Shown piece by piece: positions 25,770 to 34,889 of a stretch of DNA of 50,459 bases (position 1 is the stretch's first letter; each line of letters opens with the position of its first letter). The translations under genes and the position numbers were made by a program. The DNA is taken from assembly GCA_035634255.1 (NCBI GenBank), contig DASQDI010000087.1, forward strand, positions 1 to 50,459, written 5' to 3'. The stretch is from DATLMR01 sp035634255 (lineage in GTDB: Bacteria > Acidobacteriota > Blastocatellia > UBA7656). The notes beneath the pieces were generated by a model. That model saw only the letters and a list, made by a program, of their open reading frames with translations, had not been told where the DNA came from and searched no databases.

Positions 25770-27299
25770 ATGAGACTGATCGCGTTGAGCGCGGGGGTGA
25801 TCGCGGCTTTGCTGCTTAACAATGTAATTCCGGCGGCTCAGGCGGGGGGTCAGGCCGCGAGCGTGCGCGCCTACCGCGAGGCGCGCGAAGCGGAGATATT
25901 AAGCGAACTCGTAGACCTGCTCTCGATCCCCAACGTCGCTTCCGACTCGCCCAACATCAGGCGTAACGCGGAGAAGCTCGTCGCGATGATGACCCGCCGC
26001 GGGATCGAAACGAGACTGCTCGAAGGCAACGGCCCTCCCGTCGTTTTCGGAGAGTTGAAGAGCCCGGGGGCGACCCGCACCGTCGCCTTCTACGCGCATT
26101 ACGACGGCCAGCCCGCCGACGCGAAGAAGTGGGCCAACGATCCGTTCAAGCCGGTCCTGCGAGACAAGCCGCTCGAAGCCGGCGGCCAGCTCATCCCGCT
26201 GCCCCGGCCCGGCCAGAGAGCGGACCCGGAATGGCGGCTCTACGCGCGCTCGGCTTCGGATGATAAAGCTCCCATCGTCGCCCTGTTGATCGCTCTCGAC
26301 GCGATCAAAGCGGCGAAGCTCAGCCTGTCGGCAAACCTCAAGTTCTTCTTCGAGGGGGAGGAGGAAGCGGGCTCGCGCAACCTCGAAGAACTGGTAAAGC
26401 GGAACGCTTCCCTGCTACAGGCGGATGCGTGGATATGCGCGGACGGCCCGGTCCACCAGACCCGCCGGCAATTGCTCTACTTCGGCGTGCGCGGGGTGGT
26501 GACGGCCAACATCACGGTCTACGGCTCCAACCGCGGACTGCACAGCGGGCACTATGGCAACTGGGCCCCCAACCCCGCCATGCGCCTCGCGAAACTGCTG
26601 GCCTCCATGAAAGATGACGGCGGCCGCGTTCTGATCGAAGGGTTCTACGACGACGTGGTCCCGCTCGGAGAAAGCGAGAAGCAGGCCCTCAAAGATATGC
26701 CCCCGGTCGATCAGGAATTGATGCGCGAATACGGGCTGGTTCAGACCGAAGGCGGAGGCCGCTCTCTCGGCGAGCTGATAAACGAGCCGTCGCTCAACAT
26801 AGACGGGCTGCAAAGCGAGTACGTGGGGAGAGAGGCCCGCACGATAATACCTTCGGAGGCGACCGCCACCGTAGACATGCGCCTCGTGAAGGGCAACGAC
26901 CCGCGCCGCCAGGTCGAGCGCCTCATCGCCCACATCAGGAAGCAGGGCTACTTCGTCGTGACCGACGAGCCGGACCGCGAGACCAGGCTCAAACACCCCC
27001 TCATCGCCCGCGTCACGAGCAACGACGGCTACCGCGCCGTGCGCACTCCGATGGACCTGCCAATCGCGCGGAAGATCATCGGAGCAATCGAACAATCCAT
27101 GGGAGAAAAACCGGTCCTCGCGCCCACCCTCGGCGGCAGCGTGCCCCTCTGGATTTTCGACGACGCGACGAAAGCCCCTCAGATCGGGGTGCCCATAGTC
27201 AACCACGATAACAATCAGCACGCGGCCAATGAGAACCTGCGGCTCAGGAACCTGTGGGACGGGATCGAGATATTCGCGGCGATCATGACAATGAAGTGA
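25770..27299 (+). CDS. secreted M20-family dipeptidase/metallopeptidase
   Basis: The 509-residue product has a signal peptide (residues 1-25, cleaved near AQAG) and the M20 architecture. Metal and catalytic sites: His110 and Asp112 in YAHYDGQ, Asp164 in the SASDDK bridge, the general base and ligand pair in EGEEEAGS (196-200 area), and a later VNHDNNQHAANENLR that supplies the last His. A dimerisation domain fills residues about 230-400. It removes residues from small peptides in the periplasm, using two zinc ions. The ATG at 25770 follows GGAGGGG. It converges on the second pilin operon with a shared hairpin. Confidence 0.88.
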   Translation: MRLIALSAGVIAALLLNNVIPAAQAGGQAASVRAYREAREAEILSELVDLLSIPNVASDSPNIRRNAEKLVAMMTRRGIETRLLEGNGPPVVFGELKSPGATRTVAFYAHYDGQPADAKKWANDPFKPVLRDKPLEAGGQLIPLPRPGQRADPEWRLYARSASDDKAPIVALLIALDAIKAAKLSLSANLKFFFEGEEEAGSRNLEELVKRNASLLQADAWICADGPVHQTRRQLLYFGVRGVVTANITVYGSNRGLHSGHYGNWAPNPAMRLAKLLASMKDDGGRVLIEGFYDDVVPLGESEKQALKDMPPVDQELMREYGLVQTEGGGRSLGELINEPSLNIDGLQSEYVGREARTIIPSEATATVDMRLVKGNDPRRQVERLIAHIRKQGYFVVTDEPDRETRLKHPLIARVTSNDGYRAVRTPMDLPIARKIIGAIEQSMGEKPVLAPTLGGSVPLWIFDDATKAPQIGVPIVNHDNNQHAANENLRLRNLWDGIEIFAAIMTMK

Positions 27300-27319
27300 G
27301 CCGCGACAGGAAAACGAAA

Positions 27320-27352
27320 GCGCCTTCGCGAGATCACACGTCGCGAAGGCGC
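27320..27352. terminator. bidirectional terminator between peptidase and pilin operon B
   Basis: Perfect 12-base arms (GCGCCTTCGCGA at 27320-27331, complement at 27341-27352) with a nine-base loop. On the minus strand the stem is followed by TTTCGTTTTCC, fitting termination of pilin operon B. Confidence 0.8.
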
Positions 27353-27379
27353 CCTTGTGGGACGGGTAGTCTATCAGCC

Positions 27380-28756
27380 CTATCGTTCGACGATGCCCGC
27401 GACCGGGCGGCCCGTCGTATTCAAAGCCCTCCGGATGGCCGCCGAGTCATACTGCATAGTCGAGTTGCCGCCGCCATCCGTATCGAACCACGGCGCGAGG
27501 AATCCTCCGCCAGAGCGATTGAACTTCGCGACGATGAGCGCGCCGTAAATATTCCCGCTGCCGCCGCCGTTACGGTTCACCGTCCCGTCTCCGAGGACCA
27601 GTATCAATCCTTCGAAGTCGGGGTTCCCGTTCATTTCGAGGTTGCCGGTGACGACGAGAAGGCCCGCGCCTCCGTCGAGCACGCAATCGCCGTCGATGAA
27701 TTTGAAAGCGGGCTGGCTGGTACTCCCTACGGTCCCGCTGTAGTTGCCGTCAACGTAAGCCCCGCCGCCCATGTCCTGTGCCATACCCTCCAGCATATTG
27801 AGCACCTTGCGCGCGTCGTCCGCGGTTTGCAGAAGCTCGGGGGTAATCACTGGCATAGTGTTCGACCCGGTCGGAATGCCGGTCGACTCCACGTCGAGCA
27901 CGCCGATCTGCACGTCGTCGCCGGTTCGCGGCTCAATCGTATCCGGCTTGCTTATTCCATCAATCATATCCGATACGTCGGGCCCGGTGGTCGCGAATGC
28001 GGGCTTCTCCGTCTCCTCACCCGCATGGTCGGCGCCGTAATAATTCTTCGCCCCGCTGGAGCCGGTCTCGAAGTGCATGGCGCCGGTCCCGTCCGCGCCG
28101 CGCAGAGTAATGGTGGCCGGGGCCTTCAGGTCGAAAGCGGTCCGCCTGACCATCATCTGCAACCGCTTGATCGCGCCCCTCGGCCCGTAACCGGTCGAGG
28201 AGATGATCAGCCGAGTCGGCTCGGTCCCCGCCGGGGTGCTGTCCGGGTCGGAGACCTCTATGCTGTACGCGCAATCGGTGAGCGGGTTGTAAACGGAACC
28301 CGTCGGTATGAGAGGCACGCGGCTGGCCGTGGAGGGGTCGGTGCTGGCCGTGAGCCCCCCGGTCGGGTAAGAGTACGGCAGCCACGCCGAGAGCCTGCAA
28401 ACCGGGGTCGCAAGCGCCGACATCGGGTCGCCCGTCTTGTTGGAGGTCGCGGGAGTGACCGAGGTGGCGAAGTTCTGGCTCATCTTCGTGCCGGTGGCCA
28501 CCCCGGAGCCGGCTTCGAGCGCCTTGTTTCCCCGCAGGACTTTGAGCGCCGATTGCAGCCCTGCCTCCGCGCTGTAATAAGCCTGCATCTCCGCGTTCGC
28601 GTCGTAGGAGGTCGTCGCCGTCATCGACGTGGTCATTATCAGAGCGGTCCCGCCCATCAACAGCAGGGTGGAGATCAGCAGAGTGGAGACGAGGGCCGCG
28701 CCGCGCTCGCCCCCGCCCGTCCGGCGTTTGATCGATGATCTGGAACTGATTCGCAT
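27380..28756 (-). CDS. PilX-type minor pilin/assembly protein, last gene of operon B
   Basis: The 458-residue product has a class III signal: a basic leader to Gly19, then AALVSTLLISTLLLMGG as the N-terminal helix. Position +5 is Ser, not Glu, as in GspK/PilX-like subunits. The segment AYYSAEAGLQSALKVL is the typical PilX follow-on helix. The large C-terminal part is beta-rich with Gly-rich repeats (ITLRGADGTGAMHFETG; DGNYSGTVGS) and ends in a region like the 31686-33764 paralogue. It would be cleaved by PilD and inserted in the pilus or the initiating complex. AGGAGGTGA precedes the ATG at 28756 by seven bases. Paralogue of the operon A gene at 31686. Confidence 0.82.
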   Translation of the reverse strand: MRISSRSSIKRRTGGGERGAALVSTLLISTLLLMGGTALIMTTSMTATTSYDANAEMQAYYSAEAGLQSALKVLRGNKALEAGSGVATGTKMSQNFATSVTPATSNKTGDPMSALATPVCRLSAWLPYSYPTGGLTASTDPSTASRVPLIPTGSVYNPLTDCAYSIEVSDPDSTPAGTEPTRLIISSTGYGPRGAIKRLQMMVRRTAFDLKAPATITLRGADGTGAMHFETGSSGAKNYYGADHAGEETEKPAFATTGPDVSDMIDGISKPDTIEPRTGDDVQIGVLDVESTGIPTGSNTMPVITPELLQTADDARKVLNMLEGMAQDMGGGAYVDGNYSGTVGSTSQPAFKFIDGDCVLDGGAGLLVVTGNLEMNGNPDFEGLILVLGDGTVNRNGGGSGNIYGALIVAKFNRSGGGFLAPWFDTDGGGNSTMQYDSAAIRRALNTTGRPVAGIVER

Positions 28757-28786
28757 TACTCTTCACCTCCTGGGCAAAGCGGGATT

Positions 28787-29530
28787 TCAATAATCGCTCG
28801 TGTTCTCGTTGCGGAGCTCTACATCGGAGACGAGTTTCGCCACGGTCTCCGGCTGGTAGCCGGTCGAGCCCGGCGTCCCCACGGCCGGTAGCCTGACGCA
28901 CACGACAACCACGAGGTATTTAGCGGCGGATTTATCGGCCACCTCGGTAACCCCTAGAGGCAGGCTGATGGTGCAGTCGTTCGTGTCCGACGTGTAGGTC
29001 ACCCGCCCGCTGAAGTAACGGACCGACAGGGTGTCGATACGATTGGCCAGCACCGTGGACTCGTCCGCGTTCACGTCGTAGCGCACCAGGTAACGCTGCT
29101 GATTCGCGTCGTCCACGAAGAGCAGGTATTTCACGTCCTCGCCCGAATCGTCCGTCGTCTCACTGCCGACCTCTCCCGCGAAGGCGTTGAGGTTGGCCCG
29201 AAAGCGAATGACGCGGACCTGATGCTCCCCCGCGGGATCTCCGTCGATGCCCCCGTCGGAGTCGCCCGCCACGAGGCCGTTGCTGGTCAGGCCGAACCCG
29301 GAATTGGCGACCTCGCGGGTCATTATGTTGAGCGCGCGTTGAACGTCGGCCAGAGCTTCGGACCTCTGGTTCTCCCGCGCGCGCAGGTTGAACGAGCCCA
29401 CGAGCATCTTGCTCGCAATCCCGAGCGAGACCAGAGCGATTGCCAGAGCAATCGTTACTTCCACGAGTGAAAATCCCGCCTCTTTCGAACCCGAATTGTT
29501 TATAAAAGCGTTCGTCCGTTTTAATTCCAT
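28787..29530 (-). CDS. PilW-type minor pilin (operon B)
   Basis: The 247-residue prepilin has a leader to Gly19, then FSLVEVTIALAIALVSLGI with Glu at +5. RALNIMTREVANSGFG is the PilW signature after the N-terminal helix. The globular part is beta-rich, with two Cys late on (NDCTIS, VVVVCVRL) that could make a disulfide. It is the third gene of operon B and lies 18 bp after the PilV-like gene. Minor pilins of this kind prime pilus assembly. Paralogue of 33781-34872. Confidence 0.85.
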   Translation of the reverse strand: MELKRTNAFINNSGSKEAGFSLVEVTIALAIALVSLGIASKMLVGSFNLRARENQRSEALADVQRALNIMTREVANSGFGLTSNGLVAGDSDGGIDGDPAGEHQVRVIRFRANLNAFAGEVGSETTDDSGEDVKYLLFVDDANQQRYLVRYDVNADESTVLANRIDTLSVRYFSGRVTYTSDTNDCTISLPLGVTEVADKSAAKYLVVVVCVRLPAVGTPGSTGYQPETVAKLVSDVELRNENTSDY

Positions 29531-29548
29531 AATGATCCCTGCGACTCC

Positions 29549-30067
29549 TCAGAGCGCGCCCAGACTTGAAGTCGTGCGCTCGGTGCTGAGAGTGACCTCT
29601 TTAACCTCGTTCCACCCGCCGTCCCTGTCCTGCTTGAAGCTGGCAACCGAGACCGTGATGGTCTTGCTTACGGTCCTGCCCGACAGGACAGTGTTAGTGA
29701 TCGTGGTGGTCAGTTTGAACTGGCGGCCGGCGCTCGTCACGGTCTCAGACGTCCCGGCCGTCGCGTTCAGGCTCGCGTCCGTGAAAGCGGCATCGCGCAA
29801 CTGCTCCATCCGCCTCTGCGCCACCGCGAGCGCCTGCTGGCGCGTATCCGCGCCGGAGTTGTACTTGATCGCGTAGGTGAACAGGGACGCCATGCCCAGA
29901 ATGGAGATGACCATTATGACTATAGAGACCATCGTCTCGATGAGCGTGAATCCGCGCTCGCCTGCCCGCCCCCGCGCGACGGCTCCGGGCATCGCGACCG
30001 GCTCGGACGGCGGCGCCGCTTCGCTCGGATAATCACCGCCATTCGTTCTTGAGTCCTGTAGTCTCAT
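29549..30067 (-). CDS. PilV-type minor pilin (operon B)
   Basis: The ATG at 30067 is behind GGGAGGGAG and gives 172 residues. A 39-residue leader precedes the motif GERG|FTLIETMVSIVIMVISI (Glu at +5); a downstream ATG at residue 26 would give a more usual leader of 14 residues. DTRQQALAVAQRRMEQLRDAAF is the PilV-type helix end. The remainder is a small beta domain. A minor pilin in the priming complex is the likely role. Paralogue of 34890-35372. Confidence 0.85.
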   Translation of the reverse strand: MRLQDSRTNGGDYPSEAAPPSEPVAMPGAVARGRAGERGFTLIETMVSIVIMVISILGMASLFTYAIKYNSGADTRQQALAVAQRRMEQLRDAAFTDASLNATAGTSETVTSAGRQFKLTTTITNTVLSGRTVSKTITVSVASFKQDRDGGWNEVKEVTLSTERTTSSLGAL

Positions 30068-30081
30068 TCCGGCTCCCTCCC

Positions 30082-31125
30082 TCAATTCGTCACGGTGACC
30101 GTAACGCTCTTGTTCCCGCAGGGGGTGCTGAACGTCACGGTGAAGGTTCCGCGGTCATTGTTGTTCGAAGTGATCGTAAACGATGCCGAGCCGTTGCCGG
30201 AGACGGTCACCGCGCCCGGAGAAATGGTGAGGTTGCTCGGCCCGGTAGCCGAAACAGAACTGTTGGCCGACCCTCCGGTGATCGAGATGGTCACGCTCCC
30301 GGACCCGCCCCTCTTGGAAACCGTTAAAGCAGTCGGGCTCACACTCACCGTGCAGGGTGTCGGGCTCGGTGTGGGCGTAGGAGTCGGCGTCGGGCTCGGC
30401 GTCGGCGTCGGCGTCGGAGTTGGCGAAGGCGTGGCCGAAGGCGTCGGGCTCGGCGTCGGTGACGAGGCAGGCGTCGGGCTCGGCGTCGGCGACGAATCAG
30501 GCGTCGGCGAGTGCACGGGCGTAGGCGAGTCTACCGGCGTAGGCGAGTCCACGGGCGTCGGGGTCGGCGTGGGCGTCGCGGGGCCTTTCACCACGACAGA
30601 CGGGTCCCCGTCAGCCGGAAGCGAGCCTTCCCCGACTATGATCGAGGGGACGTAATGGTCGAGGGTGACTTCACTGTTCAGGGTTATGTCGCCGGAGCCG
30701 GTCACGTCCACGCTCCTGTGTGATAAATTGTCGCTCCCGTCTCCGTGTACCAGAATGATCGTGGTCGCGGTAGCGCGCCCGCGCCAGTCGAAGGAGACCA
30801 GCACGGGATCGGTCGTGATATTCACCCCATTCGCCACCGTGAAAGACCGAGTCTCGGTCGCGCCGTCGCCGCTGAAGTCCATCGTGACGTTATAGGTCGT
30901 CGTCCCGAGAATCTCCACGCTGGAAGTCGCGTGCCGTCTGATGGCATCGACCCGCGCCTTCTCAAGGTAGCCCGCGAGCTCCCGCGCCGAGGTCGAGACG
31001 GCCATGCGCCTGCGCGCCGCCGCGATGCCCATGACCGCGAAAGTGCCGATGACCGAAATTATCGCGACCGTGATTATTATCTGCAAAAGAGTAAAGCCGC
31101 CTTCGGGCTTGATCGCTCTCTGCAT
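30082..31125 (-). CDS. FimT/GspH-type minor pilin with Pro/Thr stalk and Ig-like C-terminal domain
   Basis: I take the ATG at 31125, with a purine-rich AGAGGTGG upstream, giving 347 residues; the frame is also open to an ATG at 31152. The leader ends at Gly10, then FTLLQIIITVAIISVIGTF: the residue at +5 is Gln where Glu is expected. After the FimT-like globular domain (to about residue 180) comes a stalk of about 75 residues of PTPTP/SPTP repeats. The last 90 residues form a Ser/Gly-rich beta domain of the BACON/Ig-like type with Cys near both ends (CTVSVSP ... STPCGNKS), probably a disulfide. A surface-exposed or adhesive end domain at the pilus tip is inferred. First gene of operon B. Confidence 0.82.
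   Translation of the reverse strand: MQRAIKPEGGFTLLQIIITVAIISVIGTFAVMGIAAARRRMAVSTSARELAGYLEKARVDAIRRHATSSVEILGTTTYNVTMDFSGDGATETRSFTVANGVNITTDPVLVSFDWRGRATATTIILVHGDGSDNLSHRSVDVTGSGDITLNSEVTLDHYVPSIIVGEGSLPADGDPSVVVKGPATPTPTPTPVDSPTPVDSPTPVHSPTPDSSPTPSPTPASSPTPSPTPSATPSPTPTPTPTPSPTPTPTPTPSPTPCTVSVSPTALTVSKRGGSGSVTISITGGSANSSVSATGPSNLTISPGAVTVSGNGSASFTITSNNNDRGTFTVTFSTPCGNKSVTVTVTN
30357..30596 (-). repeat. tandem repeat encoding the Pro/Thr stalk
   Basis: GGCGTCGGCGTCGG-type six- to twelve-base repeats fill most of this stretch and encode the PTPTP/SPTP stalk of the minor pilin. Such DNA can change length by slippage. Confidence 0.85.
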
Positions 31126-31214
31126 CTTTCCACCACCTCTTACTTCGTCCATCAGTGTCTCCGGGCCGATCAGATTTAGTCACGTGGGCGGCAATGCGAC
31201 TTGCCGAAAGAGAG

Positions 31215-31230
31215 TGCAAGCGTGATACCA
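31215..31230 (-). promoter_or_regulatory. sigma-54 (-24/-12) promoter of pilin operon B
   Basis: Minus strand TGGTATCACGCTTGCA fits TGGCAC-N5-TTGCA, with GG and GC exactly ten bases apart. Transcription would start near 31204, about 79 bases before the ATG at 31125. The sigma-54 activator at 45184-46584 is a candidate partner. Confidence 0.7.
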
Positions 31231-31619
31231 CACTCCCCTTTGTAAGGAGATATCAGGCACGTGTCGTTTCCGCCGGCCGTTCGGCTTTGCGTATGGCGAG
31301 TCGGGCTAGCGATCTATTTTTATAAACCATAAACTCAATGCCCCAAATCGGTGAGGGGTGATGAAAAACTTCTTCTCTTACCGCTATGCCCGGAGGCCAA
31401 ACCCTCTTTTCCTTTTGTTACCCCTCCGGCGCGGCCGCGGAAGATTGACCAATTTATTTCAGTCGGCTCACGAAATCCGCGGGCGCGAACGGCAGGGGCG
31501 AGGTCGGGGCCGCGGCTAAGGGGCGGATGGGTGTAACTTTAGACTGCATATTGTGAACCGGGAGATAGAGCGCCGATTCCTTAGAAGCCCCGCCGCGCGG
31601 CGTCATTTGAAAAAAGAGT

Positions 31620-31641
31620 GGCCGGGTTTTTCAACCCGGCC
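31620..31641 (-). terminator. intrinsic terminator of pilin operon A
   Basis: GGCCGGGTT and AACCCGGCC form a nine-pair stem with a four-base loop (TTTC). On the minus strand it is followed by CACTCTTTTTTC. It lies 45 bp past the stop at 31686. Confidence 0.85.
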
Positions 31642-31685
31642 ATTAATGGCTGACGCGGAGAAGTATGTTTGCTAAAGGGAGGCGA

Positions 31686-33764
31686 TCACTTGTTCTCGCG
31701 GTACCAGTTCACGCCCGTAGCCGTCGGAGCGCCCACCCCCGATAAGACAACCGAGCCCGTGACGGCCGGTTTGCCGAGGCTGTACTTCGTGCCCGGAAAG
31801 AACGGAGGCGAGAAGGTCCCGCCCTGAAACCGCACGTCGAAGAACACGTTCCTCGTGTTGAACCCGATGTTGTTGATCTTGGACTGGACGCGGCTGCCGA
31901 CGAGGGTCCACTTGTCCGTGCTCCTGAGGTCGCCCGAGTCCCCCGTGAAAACGATGGAGCCTTCGATCCCGCCCCCGTCGTTGGAGGTGTTCTTGTTGAA
32001 AGCGACCACGGCCGCGTGCATTTCTAGGCTGAGCCCGCTCCCGGAGATGTAGTTCGAGTTCGGGTTCAACTCGACGTTGCCGTCGTTGGTGAACAGGCCG
32101 AGGACGTTCTTTCGGTCGCTGTAATTTGCCACCGGGTCTCCGAGCGCGTCGACCACCGAGTCGCTGTACTTGAGGTCGCCCGTGACGACGATGTCCCTCT
32201 GGGCGGTGATGGTGACGGCGGTGGAAGGGGCGAGCGCGGGGACTTTGGTCGAGCCTTCGACGCCGCCCCGCAGGCTGGTGATGCTGCCGTTGACGAAGAG
32301 GGAGACGCCGGGCTTCGGCGCGAGAGGGTTCGACTTGTCCGTGGGGACGCCCTCGTAGGTTGTGGTTTTACTGCCGCTCGTGACGACGGTCTGCTTGGTC
32401 GCCTCGTTCACGCGAACGGTCGTGGTCGTGCTCCCCTGCCTGATTATGTAGAGCTGGTCGGCGTTACCCGTGCCGGCGGCCTTGAGCTGGATCTCGGCGT
32501 CGCCCTGGACGTAGATGCCCGCGCCGCTGATCGTGCTGCCGTCGCTCGAGGCCACGTACACGCCGTTGGCGATCTTCCTGTTCGAGCCGCTCCCCGAAAT
32601 CGTGGGCTTGGCGTTAGAGGCGTTGCGCAGATTGGCCGCGAGCGTGTCGGCGGTGACGCGGCCCGAGGAGTCGAAGACCGGCAGAGGGTTCCCGGCGGCG
32701 TCAGCCGGGATGCTCGACGGCGGGTCGACGGGCGAGCCGTCCGACTTCAGGTCTCTGATGCCAGTCCCGTTTATGACCGCGTACTCCTGAGAGAAGTTGT
32801 TGTCGGGCAGGGGGACCGAATCCGTCCGCTTATAACCCTCCGAGCTGATGTTGATCCCTTTCATGTCGGCCGTGGGGATGCCCCTGTGGCCATCGCTGAA
32901 CCTTGAGCTGTCGTAGCGAATGAAGTTGTCGACCTGGGAGACCAGGTTGGCGAAATTGACGTTACGGTCGGAGTTAAAAGCGAAGTGCGTGTTGGTGTGC
33001 ACCGGGCCTTTGAAAGTGCCCGCGGCCAGGGCCGAGGTCGCGGTCGTGTCCCCGTTATCGAAGAAGGCCCCGAAGCCCGAGAAGCTGAAAGCGCGCTCCG
33101 TGCCCGCTATCGCCGTGTTCGTAAGGGTGAACGATGTGGTCATCCTCCCCGTCTCCACCACCACGGCGCTCGCGCCGGTGTTGGTCCTGCCGGTCACCTT
33201 GATCGAGTAGTTGATCCTCACCTCTTCCCTCGCGATGGAGGGGTTGGCCGCGTCCGGCACGAACGTTATCATGCGCGAGGTCGGGACGACCGAAACCTCG
33301 TAGCTGGTGCCGTTCAGGGCGTCGAGCCTGTTCTTGCTGCCAGCGGCCTGCGTCAGGGCGGCCACGCGGTTCTTCACGTTCACGTAGAACTGATAATTCG
33401 GGCTCGTTACCGGGTCGGGAATGACCTCGATGTAGGGGAGCGTCCCGTCGACGGGGATTACGGGGAGGTTGAAAAAGCCTTTGGTCCCGTAGGCCGCGGT
33501 GCCGTTGCTTATCGAGAGGAACTCCTCTTCAATCGCCCGAGCCAGGGCGCGCCTGCCGAGGGCTATGCCCGCGTCGGCGGCGAAGAAGGCCTGCTCGCTG
33601 ATGCGCTGGCTTCGGGTTATCGTCGTGTCCGTAGTGGTCGAAAAGGCGATGGCCATTCCCAGCCCCAGCAGGATGGTCGAAACCAACAGAGCGGTTACGA
33701 GGGCTATGCCCCGCTCGCTTTGCCGCCGGTCCTCGCAACGTCGATTTTTTTCATGGTGCATCAT
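31686..33764 (-). CDS. PilX-type minor pilin/assembly protein, last gene of operon A
   Basis: The 692-residue product has a basic leader to Gly19, then IALVTALLVSTILLGLGMAI with Thr at +5 in place of Glu. ISEQAFFAADAGIALGRRAL is the PilX-type segment that follows. The very large C-terminal part (residues about 80-690) is beta-rich, with repeated Gly/Ser/Asp motifs (SDGSTISGAGIYVQGDAEIQ; VVTGDLKYSD) of the DUF4900-like type, probably a beta-solenoid. Probably exposed on the pilus or the initiating complex. The ATG at 33764 is followed by a second ATG at 33761. Paralogue of 27380-28756, with a larger C-terminal part. Confidence 0.82.
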   Translation of the reverse strand: MMHHEKNRRCEDRRQSERGIALVTALLVSTILLGLGMAIAFSTTTDTTITRSQRISEQAFFAADAGIALGRRALARAIEEEFLSISNGTAAYGTKGFFNLPVIPVDGTLPYIEVIPDPVTSPNYQFYVNVKNRVAALTQAAGSKNRLDALNGTSYEVSVVPTSRMITFVPDAANPSIAREEVRINYSIKVTGRTNTGASAVVVETGRMTTSFTLTNTAIAGTERAFSFSGFGAFFDNGDTTATSALAAGTFKGPVHTNTHFAFNSDRNVNFANLVSQVDNFIRYDSSRFSDGHRGIPTADMKGINISSEGYKRTDSVPLPDNNFSQEYAVINGTGIRDLKSDGSPVDPPSSIPADAAGNPLPVFDSSGRVTADTLAANLRNASNAKPTISGSGSNRKIANGVYVASSDGSTISGAGIYVQGDAEIQLKAAGTGNADQLYIIRQGSTTTTVRVNEATKQTVVTSGSKTTTYEGVPTDKSNPLAPKPGVSLFVNGSITSLRGGVEGSTKVPALAPSTAVTITAQRDIVVTGDLKYSDSVVDALGDPVANYSDRKNVLGLFTNDGNVELNPNSNYISGSGLSLEMHAAVVAFNKNTSNDGGGIEGSIVFTGDSGDLRSTDKWTLVGSRVQSKINNIGFNTRNVFFDVRFQGGTFSPPFFPGTKYSLGKPAVTGSVVLSGVGAPTATGVNWYRENK

Positions 33765-33780
33765 AATTCACCTGTCAGTC

Positions 33781-34872
33781 TTAGAGGGGGGTGGTGTTAT
33801 TTATCAGGTTAAGATTGCGCGGAGTCACTTCAAACCTGTGCGTGACGCGCCTGTAGCTCGGGTTGCCGGGGGGCACGTCCGGGGTCTCGGCGTCGATGGT
33901 TATGATCACGGAGCGGATGTTCCTGCGCGACGTGAGCGTGTTGCTGGCCGTGCGGTCCACTCCGGGGTTGTCGACCACCTCTTCTTCAATCGCGTTCGTC
34001 ACCGGGTTCCTCAGGATGACGCGGTACTGAATCTGAAAATCCCTGATCCCGCGCGTGATGGCGAACCAGTCCGTCATGTTCTCCGTGCGCAGCAGCTCGC
34101 CCGTGGCCGGGTCGAGGGTGTAGCCCACCGTGCTGCCGAGCATCGTGACGTACGAGTCGTCGTAGTTGGGCTCGCTCTCGGTCAGCACCGTGCCGAACAC
34201 GCTCGGCGGGTTCAGAGTGGGGTTGTGCTGAATCTTTATGTCCCCGTTGCCGACCTGCTGCCCGTCATTGGTCAGGAAAAACGTCATCGCGTTCTGCTCG
34301 TCGTAAACGATGTACCGGCGCGGGTCCGACGCGAAGGCTTTGTAGATGGGCCGCGTCTGCGCCTTCCCGTCGGAGTCGATGTAGCTGTAAGAGAACTGCT
34401 GGCCCGAGCCGTTCCCCGTCCCCACGACATCCGAGGGGAAATCGAGAAAGAACTCCGCGCTGCCGGCCGCCCTGTCGTCGAGCCTGGCGACGGGCGCGAA
34501 GGGCTCGCCGTTGAGCATCATCATGGAATCCGGCACGCCGTCTTCGCCGTCGCTGCAAAAGATCGCCGCGAGGTTGCCGTTCGCGACAGGCAGACCCACG
34601 CCCGCCGCCTGAATGTCCCGCGTCAGCATGTCTATCGCGGTGCGAACGCTCTGGTTCATCTCGACGACTCCCGATTCGGTGACGAAGACCCTCTGATTTC
34701 GATTCGCAATCGAGAATATGACCGCCATGAGCCCGACCGTGAGCACGGCGGCGACGCAGATTTCAATGAGGGAGAAACCGCTCTCGCCGTCGCGCTCCAT
34801 CCGGTTTTGCTCCCGCTCTTCCGAGCCCGCCCGCGCTTCCGAACCCGGCCCGACCTGATAATTCGCTCTCAT
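33781..34872 (-). CDS. PilW-type minor pilin (operon A)
   Basis: The 363-residue prepilin has the motif GESG|FSLIEICVAAVLTVGLMA with Glu at +5. From the ATG at 34872 (AAGGAG nine bases before) the leader is 32 residues; an ATG at 34800 would leave a standard leader of eight. VRTAIDMLTRDIQAAGVGLP is the PilW signature. The rest is beta-rich with Asp/Asn loops. It is the third gene of operon A, 17 bp after the PilV-like gene. Confidence 0.87.
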   Translation of the reverse strand: MRANYQVGPGSEARAGSEEREQNRMERDGESGFSLIEICVAAVLTVGLMAVIFSIANRNQRVFVTESGVVEMNQSVRTAIDMLTRDIQAAGVGLPVANGNLAAIFCSDGEDGVPDSMMMLNGEPFAPVARLDDRAAGSAEFFLDFPSDVVGTGNGSGQQFSYSYIDSDGKAQTRPIYKAFASDPRRYIVYDEQNAMTFFLTNDGQQVGNGDIKIQHNPTLNPPSVFGTVLTESEPNYDDSYVTMLGSTVGYTLDPATGELLRTENMTDWFAITRGIRDFQIQYRVILRNPVTNAIEEEVVDNPGVDRTASNTLTSRRNIRSVIITIDAETPDVPPGNPSYRRVTHRFEVTPRNLNLINNTTPL

Positions 34873-34889
34873 GTTCGTCCGCTCCTTCT

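Larger units (their letters stand above)
31126..31685. other. 560-bp region between pilin operons
   Basis: It holds the sigma-54 element of operon B (31215-31230) and the terminator of operon A (31620-31641). No gene is apparent in the remainder. Confidence 0.5.

Noticed and set aside
30095..30655. Long plus-strand frame of Val-Gly repeats
   Set aside because: It is the antisense shadow of the Pro/Thr stalk repeat in the minor pilin gene.
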